From Comamonadaceae bacterium (GTDB taxonomy: Bacteria > Pseudomonadota > Gammaproteobacteria > Burkholderiales > Burkholderiaceae), in the NCBI GenBank assembly GCA_947374535.1, contig CANCCJ010000107.1:1-8792 (forward strand): a stretch of DNA of 8,792 bases, in the 5' to 3' direction. Numbering within the stretch: the first letter of the stretch is position 1; each line of letters begins with the position of its first letter. The position numbers and the translations under genes are program-made. Below, piece by piece: positions 1 to 6,267 of the stretch. The notes under the pieces are model-generated. The model did no database searches. It was not told the origin of the DNA and was given only the letters and a program-made list of their open reading frames with translations.

Positions 1-71
1 ATGACATCCACAGGCAACGTCAAAGTAATTTTGCGTTCCAGCTTTTCCAAAGTTTCAACGGTCACGGCCAT
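1..71 (-). CDS. tig: Trigger factor, N-terminal fragment (gene continues past the left edge)
   Basis: Trigger factor is the ribosome-bound chaperone and peptidyl-prolyl isomerase that meets nascent chains at the exit tunnel. Only the first 23 codons lie in the window. They read MAVTVETLEKLERKITLTLP followed by VDV, a strong match to the start of the trigger-factor ribosome-binding domain in Burkholderiales as I know it. The ATG (69-71) is preceded by AGGAGA (78-83) with a 6-nt spacer, the best Shine-Dalgarno sequence in the window, which fixes the start. It lies 61 bp downstream of tRNA-Leu on the same strand, and no clear promoter is seen between them, so co-transcription with the tRNA is plausible. 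The domain-level call rests on a short peptide, but nothing else I know begins this way. Confidence 0.88.
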   Translation of the reverse strand, partial: MAVTVETLEKLERKITLTLPVDV

Positions 72-77
72 GTGGTT

Positions 78-83
78 TCTCCT
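78..83 (-). promoter_or_regulatory. Ribosome binding site of tig
   Basis: AGGAGA on the minus strand, six bases before the tig ATG. It is close to the ideal anti-16S match and decides the tig start. Confidence 0.8.
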
Positions 84-97
84 AAATTGGCATGTTT

Positions 98-122
98 AGC
101 AGCGGCCTTTTGGCCGCTTGCT
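98..122 (-). other. GC-rich hairpin between tRNA-Leu and tig
   Basis: AGCGGCC (101-107) and GGCCGCT (112-118) form a perfect 7-bp stem around a four-base loop. AGC (98-100) and GCT (120-122) extend it across a one-base bulge. On the minus strand it lies between the tRNA 3' end and the tig leader. No run of U follows on either strand, so it does not look like an intrinsic terminator. It could protect the 3' end left by tRNA processing, or act as a partial attenuator or leader structure for tig. The structure is seen; the role is inferred. Confidence 0.55.
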
Positions 123-132
123 ATGAATCAAG

Positions 133-219
133 TGGTGCGCGGGGCGGGACTCGAACCCGCACATCCTTGCGGACGTCAGGACCTAAACCTGGTGCGTCTA
201 CCAATTTCGCCACCCGCGC
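133..219 (-). tRNA. tRNA-Leu, anticodon UAG
   Basis: An 87-nt tRNA on the minus strand. The acceptor stem GCGCGGG pairs with CCCGCGC, and the 3' CCA is encoded (133-135). The T arm is GCGGG-TTCGAGT-CCCGC. The anticodon loop is TTTAGGT with anticodon TAG at 183-185, so it reads CUA and probably other CUN leucine codons. The long variable arm (CGTCC, loop GCAA, GGATG) marks a class II tRNA, and the D-arm sequence AAATTGGTAGACGC is typical of bacterial tRNA-Leu. The outermost anticodon-stem pair is a C-A mismatch. The gene begins only 17 bases after the pump operon's terminator stem and precedes tig on the same strand. Confidence 0.97.
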
Positions 220-226
220 GGGTTTC

Positions 227-260
227 AAAATAACAACGGGTGGTCTGGGAAGACCACCCG
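227..260 (-). terminator. Rho-independent terminator of the MFP-RND pump operon
   Basis: CGGGTGGTC (237-245) and GACCACCCG (252-260) are perfect inverted repeats. One more T-A pair extends them to a 10-bp stem with a four-base loop. On the minus strand the stem is followed by TTGTTATTTT (236-227), a U-rich tail. The stem begins 11 bases after the pump gene's stop codon. This is a textbook intrinsic terminator for the minus strand. On the plus strand the stem is followed by CTTGAAATCG, so it is not bidirectional. Confidence 0.88.
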
Positions 261-271
261 CTTGAAATCGG

Positions 272-3200
272 TCAGCTTTGCATTTTAGACGGCTTTTCGA
301 CCTTAAACCACGCCGCGTACATAGCAGGCAAGGCAAGAAGCGTCAAGACGGTGGCCACAATCAAGCCGCCCATGATGGCAACGGCCATGGGGCCCCAAAA
401 TACGCTGCGTGTGAGCGGGATCATCGCCAGCACGGCAGCCGCAGCCGTGAGCACAATCGGGCGCAAACGCCGCACGGCGGACTCCACAATGGCCTCCCAG
501 GCGGGGATGCCATTGGCGCGATCTTGCTCAATTTGGTCAATCAAGATCACCGAATTACGCTGAATCATGCCCATCAAGGCGATGACACCCAGCAAAGCCA
601 CGAAACCGAATGGGCGGTTGAGCGCCAACAAAGCGCCAGCCACCCCCGCCAACCCCAATGGACCGGTGAGAAACACCAACATGGCGCGACTAAAACTGTC
701 CAACTGCAGCATCAGCAAGGTGAAAGTGATGAACAGCATCACCGGCATACCCGCAGAGATAGAGCTGGAGCCCTTGGAGCTTTCCTCCACAGCACCCGCC
801 ACTTCAATGCGGTAAGTCTGGGTATCGGTCTCCATCCACTTGGCTTCCAGCTTTTTCAGGTCTGGCAGCAATTGCTGCGTGACGGTCGCCCCCTGCAGGC
901 CTTCGATGATGTCGCACTGCACCGTGATGGCGTATTCACGGCCTTCACGCCACATCACGCCCGGCTCCCACGAAAACACGGGTTTCACAATTTGTGTAGC
1001 TGGAATCATGCGGCCCGATGCCGTCGGAATGTAAGCATTGGTCAAGTCGCTAATGGCATCGCGCTCATTGAGGGGTTGACGCAACACGATGTCGATGAGT
1101 TTGTTGTCCTCGCGGAACTGCTCCACCGTCGAGCCCACCAACAAGGTGCGCATGGCTTGCGCGATCGATTGGCTGGTCACGCCCAAGGCGCGCGCCTTGG
1201 CTTGATCAACTTCTAGCCGCACCACTTTGACGGGTTCGTTCCAGTTGTCGTTCACGCCCCGCGTCGTTGGATTGGCACGCATTTGCGCCTTCACCTCGTC
1301 GGCACGGACGCGCAGCACTTTGGGGTCTGGCCCGACCACACGAAACTGCACGGGATACGGCACAGGCGGGCCGTTGGGTAACAACTTCACCCGCGCGCGC
1401 GCCTCTGGGAACTCTTGAGCCAACACAGCGGGCAAGGCCAAACGCAAGGATTCGCGACGCTCCAAACTGTCAGGAATCACAATGATTTGTGACACGTTGG
1501 TTTGCGGAAACACTTGGTCCAGTGGCAAGTAAAAACGGGGCACGCCCGAGCCAATCCACGAACTCACGGTTTGCACACCCTGCTCTTTGAGCAAACGCTG
1601 CTCTACGGCTTGCGTGATCGCTTCGTTCGCTTGGAACGCCGTACCTTCTGGAAACCACAAGTCCACCAAAATTTCAGGCCGGCTTGAGTCTGGGAAGAAC
1701 TGCTGTTGCACGCGGCCCATACCCACCAAACCCAACACAAAAATCAAAATCGTGATGCCAATCGCTTTCCAGCGGTATTCCACACACCATGTCACCGCGG
1801 TGCGAAAGTGACGGTAAAAAGGACCATCAAACAACTCGTGCCCGCCGCCGTGTTCATCGTGCGGCTTCACTTTCAAAAGCAAGGTGCCCAAATAGGGCAC
1901 AAAGTACACCGACACCCACCAGCTCAACAGCAAGGCGATGACGGTCACCGCAAAAATGGCGTAGGTGTATTCGCCCACCGTCGACTTGGCCATGCCAATC
2001 GGCAAAAAGCCCGCTGCGGTAATGAGCGTGCCCGTCAACATCGGCATGGCCGTCACCTCATACGCAAAGGTGGCGGCGCGCACGCGGTCATAGCCCTCTT
2101 CCATTTTGCGCACCATCATCTCGACCGCGATGATGGCGTCATCCACCAACAAACCCAGCGCAATGATGAGGGAGCCCAGCGAAATTTTATGCAGGCCTAT
2201 CCCCCAATAATTCATCGCCAAAAACGTCATCGCCAACACCAGCGGAATGGTGATGGCCACCACCCAGCCTGGGCGCATGTCCACATACCAACCGTAGCGC
2301 CCGCCCTTGTGCAAGCCCAAGGCCACAAAGCTAACGAGCAACACGATCAACACCGCCTCAATCAGCACATGCACAAATTCGCCGACCGACTTCGCCACCG
2401 CTTTGGGCTGGTCTTGCACCTGAACCAAACTCACGCCCGCAGGCAACGTTTTTTCAATGCGTGTGGTGGCCACTTGCAAGGCCTGCCCCAAAGCGATGAT
2501 GTCGCCGCCTTTGGCCATCGACACACCTAAAGCAATCACGGGCTTGCCTTGGTAGTGCACTTTCACCGTGGCAGGGTCTGTGTAGCCGCGCGTGACCGTG
2601 GCAATGTCTCCGAGCTTCAGCTCTTGGCCAGAGCTGCCACGAATAGGCATGGCGCGAAGCTGTTCTTCGGTTTCAAATTGCCCGCCAATGCGCACTTGAA
2701 GCATGTCCAAGGGGGCTTGCACCGTGCCTGCGTTTTCTACCGCGTTTTCTTGGCTCAACTGGTTCAACACGGCATTGACATCAAGACCGAGTTGAGCCAA
2801 CCGTTTCTGCGGAATTTCAACGAAGATTTTTTCGTCTTGCACGCCAAACTGCTCGACCTTGGCTACGTCTTGAACGCGTAACAACTGCTGGCGCACATCG
2901 TCCGCAAATTTTTTCACCTCGGCTGGGGTGAAACCCGGCGCATCCAAGGCGTAGATCACGCCGAATACATCGCCAAACTCATCGTTGAAAAACGGTCCTT
3001 GCACGCCTTGCGGCAAGGTATAGCGGATGTCGCCAATCTTCTTGCGCACCGAGTACCAAACATTGGGTACATCGCTAGGCTTGGAAGAGTCTTTGATTTG
3101 GAAAATGATTTGCGACTCGCCCGGTTTGGAATAGCTGCGAATCTTGTCTGCGTAGGGCACCTCTTGCAGCGTGCGCTCAAGCTTGTCCGTGACTTGCTCC

Positions 3201-3391
3201 GCGACTTGTTGGGCCGTCGCGCCTGGCCAGTAGGTGCGCACCACCATGGCACGAAAGGTGAACGGAGGATCTTCGTCTTGACCCAACTGAAAGTAGGCGG
3301 CAACGCCCAAGACCATCAGCACAATCATCAGGTAACGCGTGAGGGCGGGGTGGTCTAGCGCCCACTTGGAGAGGTTGAATTTATCGTCCAT
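272..3391 (-). CDS. RND efflux transporter, inner-membrane permease subunit (HAE-1/AcrB-like)
   Basis: Proton-driven inner-membrane pump of the resistance-nodulation-division superfamily. It would work with the adjacent fusion protein and an outer-membrane channel encoded elsewhere. Length is 1039 aa, normal for AcrB-type permeases. Visible in order, numbered from this ATG: TM1 at about 20-36, a periplasmic pore domain, TM2-TM6 at about 340-505, a cytoplasmic loop with a His/Gly-rich stretch, TM7 at about 543-560, a second periplasmic domain, and TM8-TM12 at about 880-1030. The TM4 proton-relay pair is present as LGLLVDDAIIAVE (Asp417-Asp418). The TM10 position that is lysine in AcrB is arginine here (GMIQRNSVILIDQ, Arg945). 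I chose ATG at 3391: it has AAGTGAG six bases upstream and lies 7 nt after the fusion-protein stop. The frame extends eight codons further to a TTG at 3415, which would overlap the upstream gene. Substrate unknown. Confidence 0.93.
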   Translation of the reverse strand: MDDKFNLSKWALDHPALTRYLMIVLMVLGVAAYFQLGQDEDPPFTFRAMVVRTYWPGATAQQVAEQVTDKLERTLQEVPYADKIRSYSKPGESQIIFQIKDSSKPSDVPNVWYSVRKKIGDIRYTLPQGVQGPFFNDEFGDVFGVIYALDAPGFTPAEVKKFADDVRQQLLRVQDVAKVEQFGVQDEKIFVEIPQKRLAQLGLDVNAVLNQLSQENAVENAGTVQAPLDMLQVRIGGQFETEEQLRAMPIRGSSGQELKLGDIATVTRGYTDPATVKVHYQGKPVIALGVSMAKGGDIIALGQALQVATTRIEKTLPAGVSLVQVQDQPKAVAKSVGEFVHVLIEAVLIVLLVSFVALGLHKGGRYGWYVDMRPGWVVAITIPLVLAMTFLAMNYWGIGLHKISLGSLIIALGLLVDDAIIAVEMMVRKMEEGYDRVRAATFAYEVTAMPMLTGTLITAAGFLPIGMAKSTVGEYTYAIFAVTVIALLLSWWVSVYFVPYLGTLLLKVKPHDEHGGGHELFDGPFYRHFRTAVTWCVEYRWKAIGITILIFVLGLVGMGRVQQQFFPDSSRPEILVDLWFPEGTAFQANEAITQAVEQRLLKEQGVQTVSSWIGSGVPRFYLPLDQVFPQTNVSQIIVIPDSLERRESLRLALPAVLAQEFPEARARVKLLPNGPPVPYPVQFRVVGPDPKVLRVRADEVKAQMRANPTTRGVNDNWNEPVKVVRLEVDQAKARALGVTSQSIAQAMRTLLVGSTVEQFREDNKLIDIVLRQPLNERDAISDLTNAYIPTASGRMIPATQIVKPVFSWEPGVMWREGREYAITVQCDIIEGLQGATVTQQLLPDLKKLEAKWMETDTQTYRIEVAGAVEESSKGSSSISAGMPVMLFITFTLLMLQLDSFSRAMLVFLTGPLGLAGVAGALLALNRPFGFVALLGVIALMGMIQRNSVILIDQIEQDRANGIPAWEAIVESAVRRLRPIVLTAAAAVLAMIPLTRSVFWGPMAVAIMGGLIVATVLTLLALPAMYAAWFKVEKPSKMQS

Positions 3392-3398
3392 GTTCAAC

Positions 3399-4490
3399 TC
3401 ACTTCGCCGCGCCAAAAATCGACACCTTCTGGCCCGCTGTCAGCACGTGCACGCCCGACAGCACCACTTGGTCGCCGCTCTGCAAACCAGCGGTCACCAC
3501 CGCATCATTGCCATCGGCCGTGTTGACCTCAATTGCTTGCGCCTTCACCGTCATGGTTTGGGGGTCGAGCACCCAAACAGAGGTGGTCCCTGCCTCCATG
3601 CGCAACGCACTGGTCGGCAGCTTGATGCTGGGCTTCACGGCTGTTGTGGTCAGCGGCAAAGTCACCGTGACCGTGGAGCCCAAGATCGGATTGGCGTCCT
3701 TGGGCAAGGCCGCTTTGACCACAAACGTTCGCGTTATCGCGTCGGCGCTGCCAGAGACATCGCGCACCAGAGCTTCTTGGGTTTTGCCGTCGATCCACTG
3801 GCGCACCGTCACTTTCACACCCGTTTTCAACAAGCCTAGTTTGTCTTCGGCAACAGCAAACACCACATCGCGCGGGCCATCCAGAGCCAAACGAACCACA
3901 GGTTGGCCCGCAGCCACCACTTGACCCGCATTGGCATCCAACGACGTCACGATGCCTGCACCATCGGCCAACAAACGGGTGTAGCCCGATTGATTGCCCT
4001 GCACGGCACTTTGGGCCTGTGCTTGCTTCCATTGGGCTTGGGCAGAAATGTAGGCGGCCTCGCGACGCTGCAACTCGGCAGCACTGATGAAGCCTTGTGC
4101 AAACAAATCTTGGTAACGCTTGAAATCAGCCCCCGCCACATCGCGGTTAGATTGCGCGGCCACCAGTTGCGCCGCTGCAGCATCCGCAGTGACGCGATAG
4201 TCTTGCGGGTCAATCTGCGCCAACAGTTCACCCGCCTTCACTCGCTGCCCAATTTCAGCGGGGCGACTCAGCAATTTACCGCCCACACGAAAACTCAAGC
4301 TTGATTCAATGCGAGCCCGCACCTCGCCCGAAAACTCCAACTCAAACCCTGAGCCCGACTCCCCCACCGTCATCACCTTCACTGCGCGAACGGGTTCTTG
4401 AGGCGCCTCCCCTTTACCGCAGGCCGCCAAGCTAGCCAAAACAACGATAGCCAGCGCGAATCGCCACGCGGTGAAACCTGAATGAATCAT
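3399..4490 (-). CDS. RND efflux periplasmic adaptor (membrane fusion) lipoprotein
   Basis: HlyD/AcrA-family adaptor that links the RND permease to an outer-membrane channel in the periplasm. It has 363 aa. The N-terminus has a signal peptide (hydrophobic about 11-23) ending in lipobox LAAC, so mature Cys24 should be lipidated; Gly follows at +2. A biotinyl-lipoyl-like half motif (GGKLLSRPAEIGQRVKAGEL) spans 70-89. An Ala/Gln-rich alpha-hairpin spans about 100-168, the second lipoyl half (AGIVTSLDANAGQVVAAGQP) lies at about 178-197, and beta-barrel and membrane-proximal domains follow to the end. It is first in a two-gene operon, 7 nt upstream of the permease start, so the two should be co-expressed. 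The ATG has TTAGG upstream at reasonable spacing. No repressor gene is adjacent, although an operator-like repeat lies just upstream (4507-4528). Confidence 0.93.
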   Translation of the reverse strand: MIHSGFTAWRFALAIVVLASLAACGKGEAPQEPVRAVKVMTVGESGSGFELEFSGEVRARIESSLSFRVGGKLLSRPAEIGQRVKAGELLAQIDPQDYRVTADAAAAQLVAAQSNRDVAGADFKRYQDLFAQGFISAAELQRREAAYISAQAQWKQAQAQSAVQGNQSGYTRLLADGAGIVTSLDANAGQVVAAGQPVVRLALDGPRDVVFAVAEDKLGLLKTGVKVTVRQWIDGKTQEALVRDVSGSADAITRTFVVKAALPKDANPILGSTVTVTLPLTTTAVKPSIKLPTSALRMEAGTTSVWVLDPQTMTVKAQAIEVNTADGNDAVVTAGLQSGDQVVLSGVHVLTAGQKVSIFGAAK

Positions 4491-4586
4491 AAAGTGCCTA
4501 ATTTATTTAATGACTGATTGGTTATTAATATAGCCGATCTTGGTTTGCGGTGTGTTTACAAGGGCAAGCGACAATGTAGATAACTT
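4491..4586. promoter_or_regulatory. Divergent control region between the pump operon and hpnCDE
   Basis: A 96-bp gap separates the fusion-protein start (minus) from the hpnC start (plus), and it must hold both promoters. Its left half (4501-4532) is strikingly AT-rich against the surrounding genes. For the minus strand, TATATT (4532-4527) is the best -10 candidate, without a good -35. For the plus strand, TTTACA (4555-4560) is a -35-like hexamer, with weak AT-rich -10 options at about 4577-4584. Those would give a very short or absent hpnC leader. No promoter assignment here is firm. Confidence 0.5.
4507..4528. repeat. Operator-like inverted repeat in the divergent promoter region
   Basis: Half-sites TTAATGAC (4507-4514) and GTTATTAA (4521-4528) are inverted copies with one mismatch, separated by TGATTG. 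The size and spacing suit a dimeric repressor such as the TetR/AcrR proteins that often control RND pumps. The repeat overlaps the candidate minus-strand -10 (TATATT, 4532-4527) and the expected start of the pump transcript, a position where binding would block transcription. The repeat is seen; the regulator is inferred and is not encoded in this window. Confidence 0.45.
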
Positions 4587-5366
4587 ATGTCAAGCATCGA
4601 CCACTACGAAAATTTCCCAGTCGCATCTTGGCTTTGCCCTGCGACCTTGCGCCCAGCCGTTCAGGCTCTTTACCACTTTGCGCGCACCGCAGACGATTTG
4701 GCCGACGAAGGCCACGACCCAGCCCATCACCGCTTAGACGACCTCGGCCAATACCGGGCAGACTTGGAAAGCTGCCTGCGCAACACCCCAGCACCCAGCG
4801 TTCGCTGGCCGCACGTGTTTGGCCCCTTGCAACTTGCCGTCCAAACCCATCAACTGCCTGCTCAACCCATGTTTGACTTGCTCGATGCCTTTGAACAAGA
4901 CGTGGTCTACACCAGCGTGGGCCAAGGTTACAGAAGCCGCGCCGAACTGCTGGACTACTGCCGCCGCTCGGCCAACCCGGTGGGCCGCTTGATGCTGCAT
5001 TTGTACGGCGTGAGGGACGAGACATCACTCGCACAGAGCGATGCCATTTGCACAGCCTTGCAACTCATCAACTTTTGGCAAGACCGTGGCGACGACTTGC
5101 GCCGTGGCCGCGACTACTTACCCCAAGGCCACACGCTGGCAGAAGAACTTCGCTTTGCACGTGATTGGATGCAGCAAGGCGCGCCTTTGGCCCGCCGCGT
5201 GAAGGGGCGCGCAGGCTGGGAGCTGCGCGCCGTCATTCAAGGCGGTTTGTGCATCTTGGACAAACTCGATGCACGCCCAGAACCCGCCGATCACGCACAA
5301 CTGGCACGCCCAACGCTGAAAAAGTTGGACTTTGTGCGCATCGTCTGGCGCTGTCTGCGCATGTAA
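4587..5366 (+). CDS. hpnC: Hydroxysqualene synthase HpnC (squalene/phytoene synthase family)
   Basis: In the three-enzyme bacterial squalene route, HpnC converts presqualene diphosphate from HpnD into hydroxysqualene. It has 259 aa, normal for the family. The N-terminal ENFPVASWLCP matches the HpnC-type start. The first Asp-rich motif is ARTADDLADE (Asp36-Asp40), and the second is FWQDRGDDLRRGRDYLP (163-179, with Asp166 and Asp170). Both bind the diphosphate through magnesium in this fold. Between them lies a conserved helix, YCRRSANPVGRLML (124-137). It opens a same-strand hpnC-hpnD-hpnE cluster. The ATG at 4587 has no convincing Shine-Dalgarno sequence. HpnC and HpnD are paralogues; the FPVASW start and the RGDD form of motif 2 favour HpnC here, and gene order hpnC-hpnD-hpnE agrees. 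Confidence 0.92.
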   Translation: MSSIDHYENFPVASWLCPATLRPAVQALYHFARTADDLADEGHDPAHHRLDDLGQYRADLESCLRNTPAPSVRWPHVFGPLQLAVQTHQLPAQPMFDLLDAFEQDVVYTSVGQGYRSRAELLDYCRRSANPVGRLMLHLYGVRDETSLAQSDAICTALQLINFWQDRGDDLRRGRDYLPQGHTLAEELRFARDWMQQGAPLARRVKGRAGWELRAVIQGGLCILDKLDARPEPADHAQLARPTLKKLDFVRIVWRCLRM

Positions 5367-5412
5367 GTCTGGGCGCAGCCCACATGGCGGTGTGCCCGAT
5401 AATCTGGCAGAC
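5367..5412 (+). other. hpnC-hpnD spacer with flanking inverted repeat
   Basis: The 46-nt spacer starts with GTCTG (5367-5371), directly after the hpnC stop, and ends with CAGAC (5408-5412), directly before the hpnD ATG. These are perfect 5-bp inverted copies. CACA (5381-5384) and TGTG (5391-5394) could form an inner stem. GATAAT (5398-5403) resembles a -10 box but has no matching -35. No good ribosome binding site is seen. The pairings are short and may be chance. Confidence 0.25.
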
Positions 5413-6252
5413 ATGACACCTCAAGACTACGTTCAGCAAAAAGCCTCCGCGTCTGGCAGCAGCTTTTATTACGCCTTCCTCTTTCTGCCACCCAAACGAC
5501 GCGCAGCCATCACTGCCTTTTACGCCTTCTGCCGCGAAGTAGACGATGTGGTGGATGAGGTGACCGACCCCGGCGTGGCCGCCAGCAAACTGGCGTGGTG
5601 GCACAACGAAGTGTGCCAAGCCTTCGCAGGCCACCCCAACCATCCCGTCACCCAAGCGCTGATGCCGTGGGTCGGCGAGTTCGGCATTGAAGAAGCTTGC
5701 CTGCAATCGGTCATTGACGGCTGTGAGATGGACTTGACGCAAACCCGCTACCTCGACTACCCCAACCTCACGCGTTATTGCCACTTGGTGGCGGGCGTGG
5801 TGGGCGAGGTCTCGGCCAAGATTTTTGGTCAAACCGACGCAGCCACCACCGCCTATGCGCACAAACTAGGCCAAGCCTTTCAGCTCACGAACATCATTCG
5901 CGATGTTGGTGAAGACGCCTTGCGGGGCCGCATTTATTTGCCAGTCGCTGAGTTGCAGCAGTTCGATGTAAAGGCCCATGAAGTTTTGAACCGCTTGGAC
6001 TCCGACCGCTTCCAAGCCCTGATGCAATTCCAAGCCGCTCGCGCCCACAGCTTGTACGACGAGGCTTTGGCATTGTTGCCAGCGAACGATTGGAAACATC
6101 AAAAACCGGGCTTGATGATGGCCAGCATTTACCGCACCTTGCTGCGCGAAATCGAAGCTAAGAAGTTTCCGGTGTTGACACAACGCGTGGCTCTCACCCC
6201 GCTGCACAAGCTCTGGCTCGCTTGGAAGATGCAAGCGCTCGGTCGTTTCTAA
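5413..6252 (+). CDS. hpnD: Presqualene diphosphate synthase HpnD
   Basis: Condenses two farnesyl diphosphates to presqualene diphosphate, the first step of the HpnCDE squalene route. It has 279 aa from the ATG at 5413, starting MTPQDYVQQKASASGSSFYY, the usual form for HpnD. The family features run in order: SSFYYAFLFLP (16-26), then the first Asp-rich motif CREVDDVVDEV (Asp44-Asp48), and ECDLT-like CEMDLTQTRYL (104-114). YCHLVAGVVGE (122-132) follows, then the second Asp-rich motif TNIIRDVGEDALRGRIYLP (159-177, with Asp164 and Asp168). The frame stays open upstream to an ATG at 5332 inside hpnC, but those 27 residues are unlike the family. The upstream sequence (CTGGCAGAC) is a poor ribosome binding site. 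Co-transcription with hpnC across 46 nt is likely. Confidence 0.94.
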   Translation: MTPQDYVQQKASASGSSFYYAFLFLPPKRRAAITAFYAFCREVDDVVDEVTDPGVAASKLAWWHNEVCQAFAGHPNHPVTQALMPWVGEFGIEEACLQSVIDGCEMDLTQTRYLDYPNLTRYCHLVAGVVGEVSAKIFGQTDAATTAYAHKLGQAFQLTNIIRDVGEDALRGRIYLPVAELQQFDVKAHEVLNRLDSDRFQALMQFQAARAHSLYDEALALLPANDWKHQKPGLMMASIYRTLLREIEAKKFPVLTQRVALTPLHKLWLAWKMQALGRF

Positions 6253-6267
6253 ATTTTTTTGAGCACC

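Noticed and set aside
98..122. Hairpin between tRNA-Leu and tig as a rho-independent terminator
   Set aside because: No U-tail follows on either strand. It is kept only as a structural feature of unknown role.
278..1216. 312-codon plus-strand open frame antisense to the 3' half of the RND gene
   Set aside because: Same low-complexity His/Gln/Arg composition, with no ribosome binding site or domain. It is a shadow of the pump gene.
1706..2530. Long plus-strand open frame (274 codons), antisense to the RND permease gene
   Set aside because: Its translation is rich in His, Gln and Arg with no recognisable fold, as expected for the reverse of a G+C-rich membrane-protein gene. The opposite strand carries unmistakable RND motifs.
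3392..3415. TTG start at 3415 for the RND permease, giving a 17-bp overlap with the adaptor gene
   Set aside because: The ATG at 3391 has a better-placed AAGTGAG and gives the usual N-terminus (MDDKFNLSKWALDHP). The extra eight residues are not typical.
5332..5412. Upstream ATG extending hpnD by 27 residues into hpnC
   Set aside because: The extension (Cys/Ser/Gly-rich) is unlike HpnD, whereas MTPQDYVQQK is a normal family start.
5233..5862. 209-codon minus-strand open frame across the hpnC-hpnD junction
   Set aside because: It spans two clear plus-strand genes and has no family resemblance, so it is a shadow frame.
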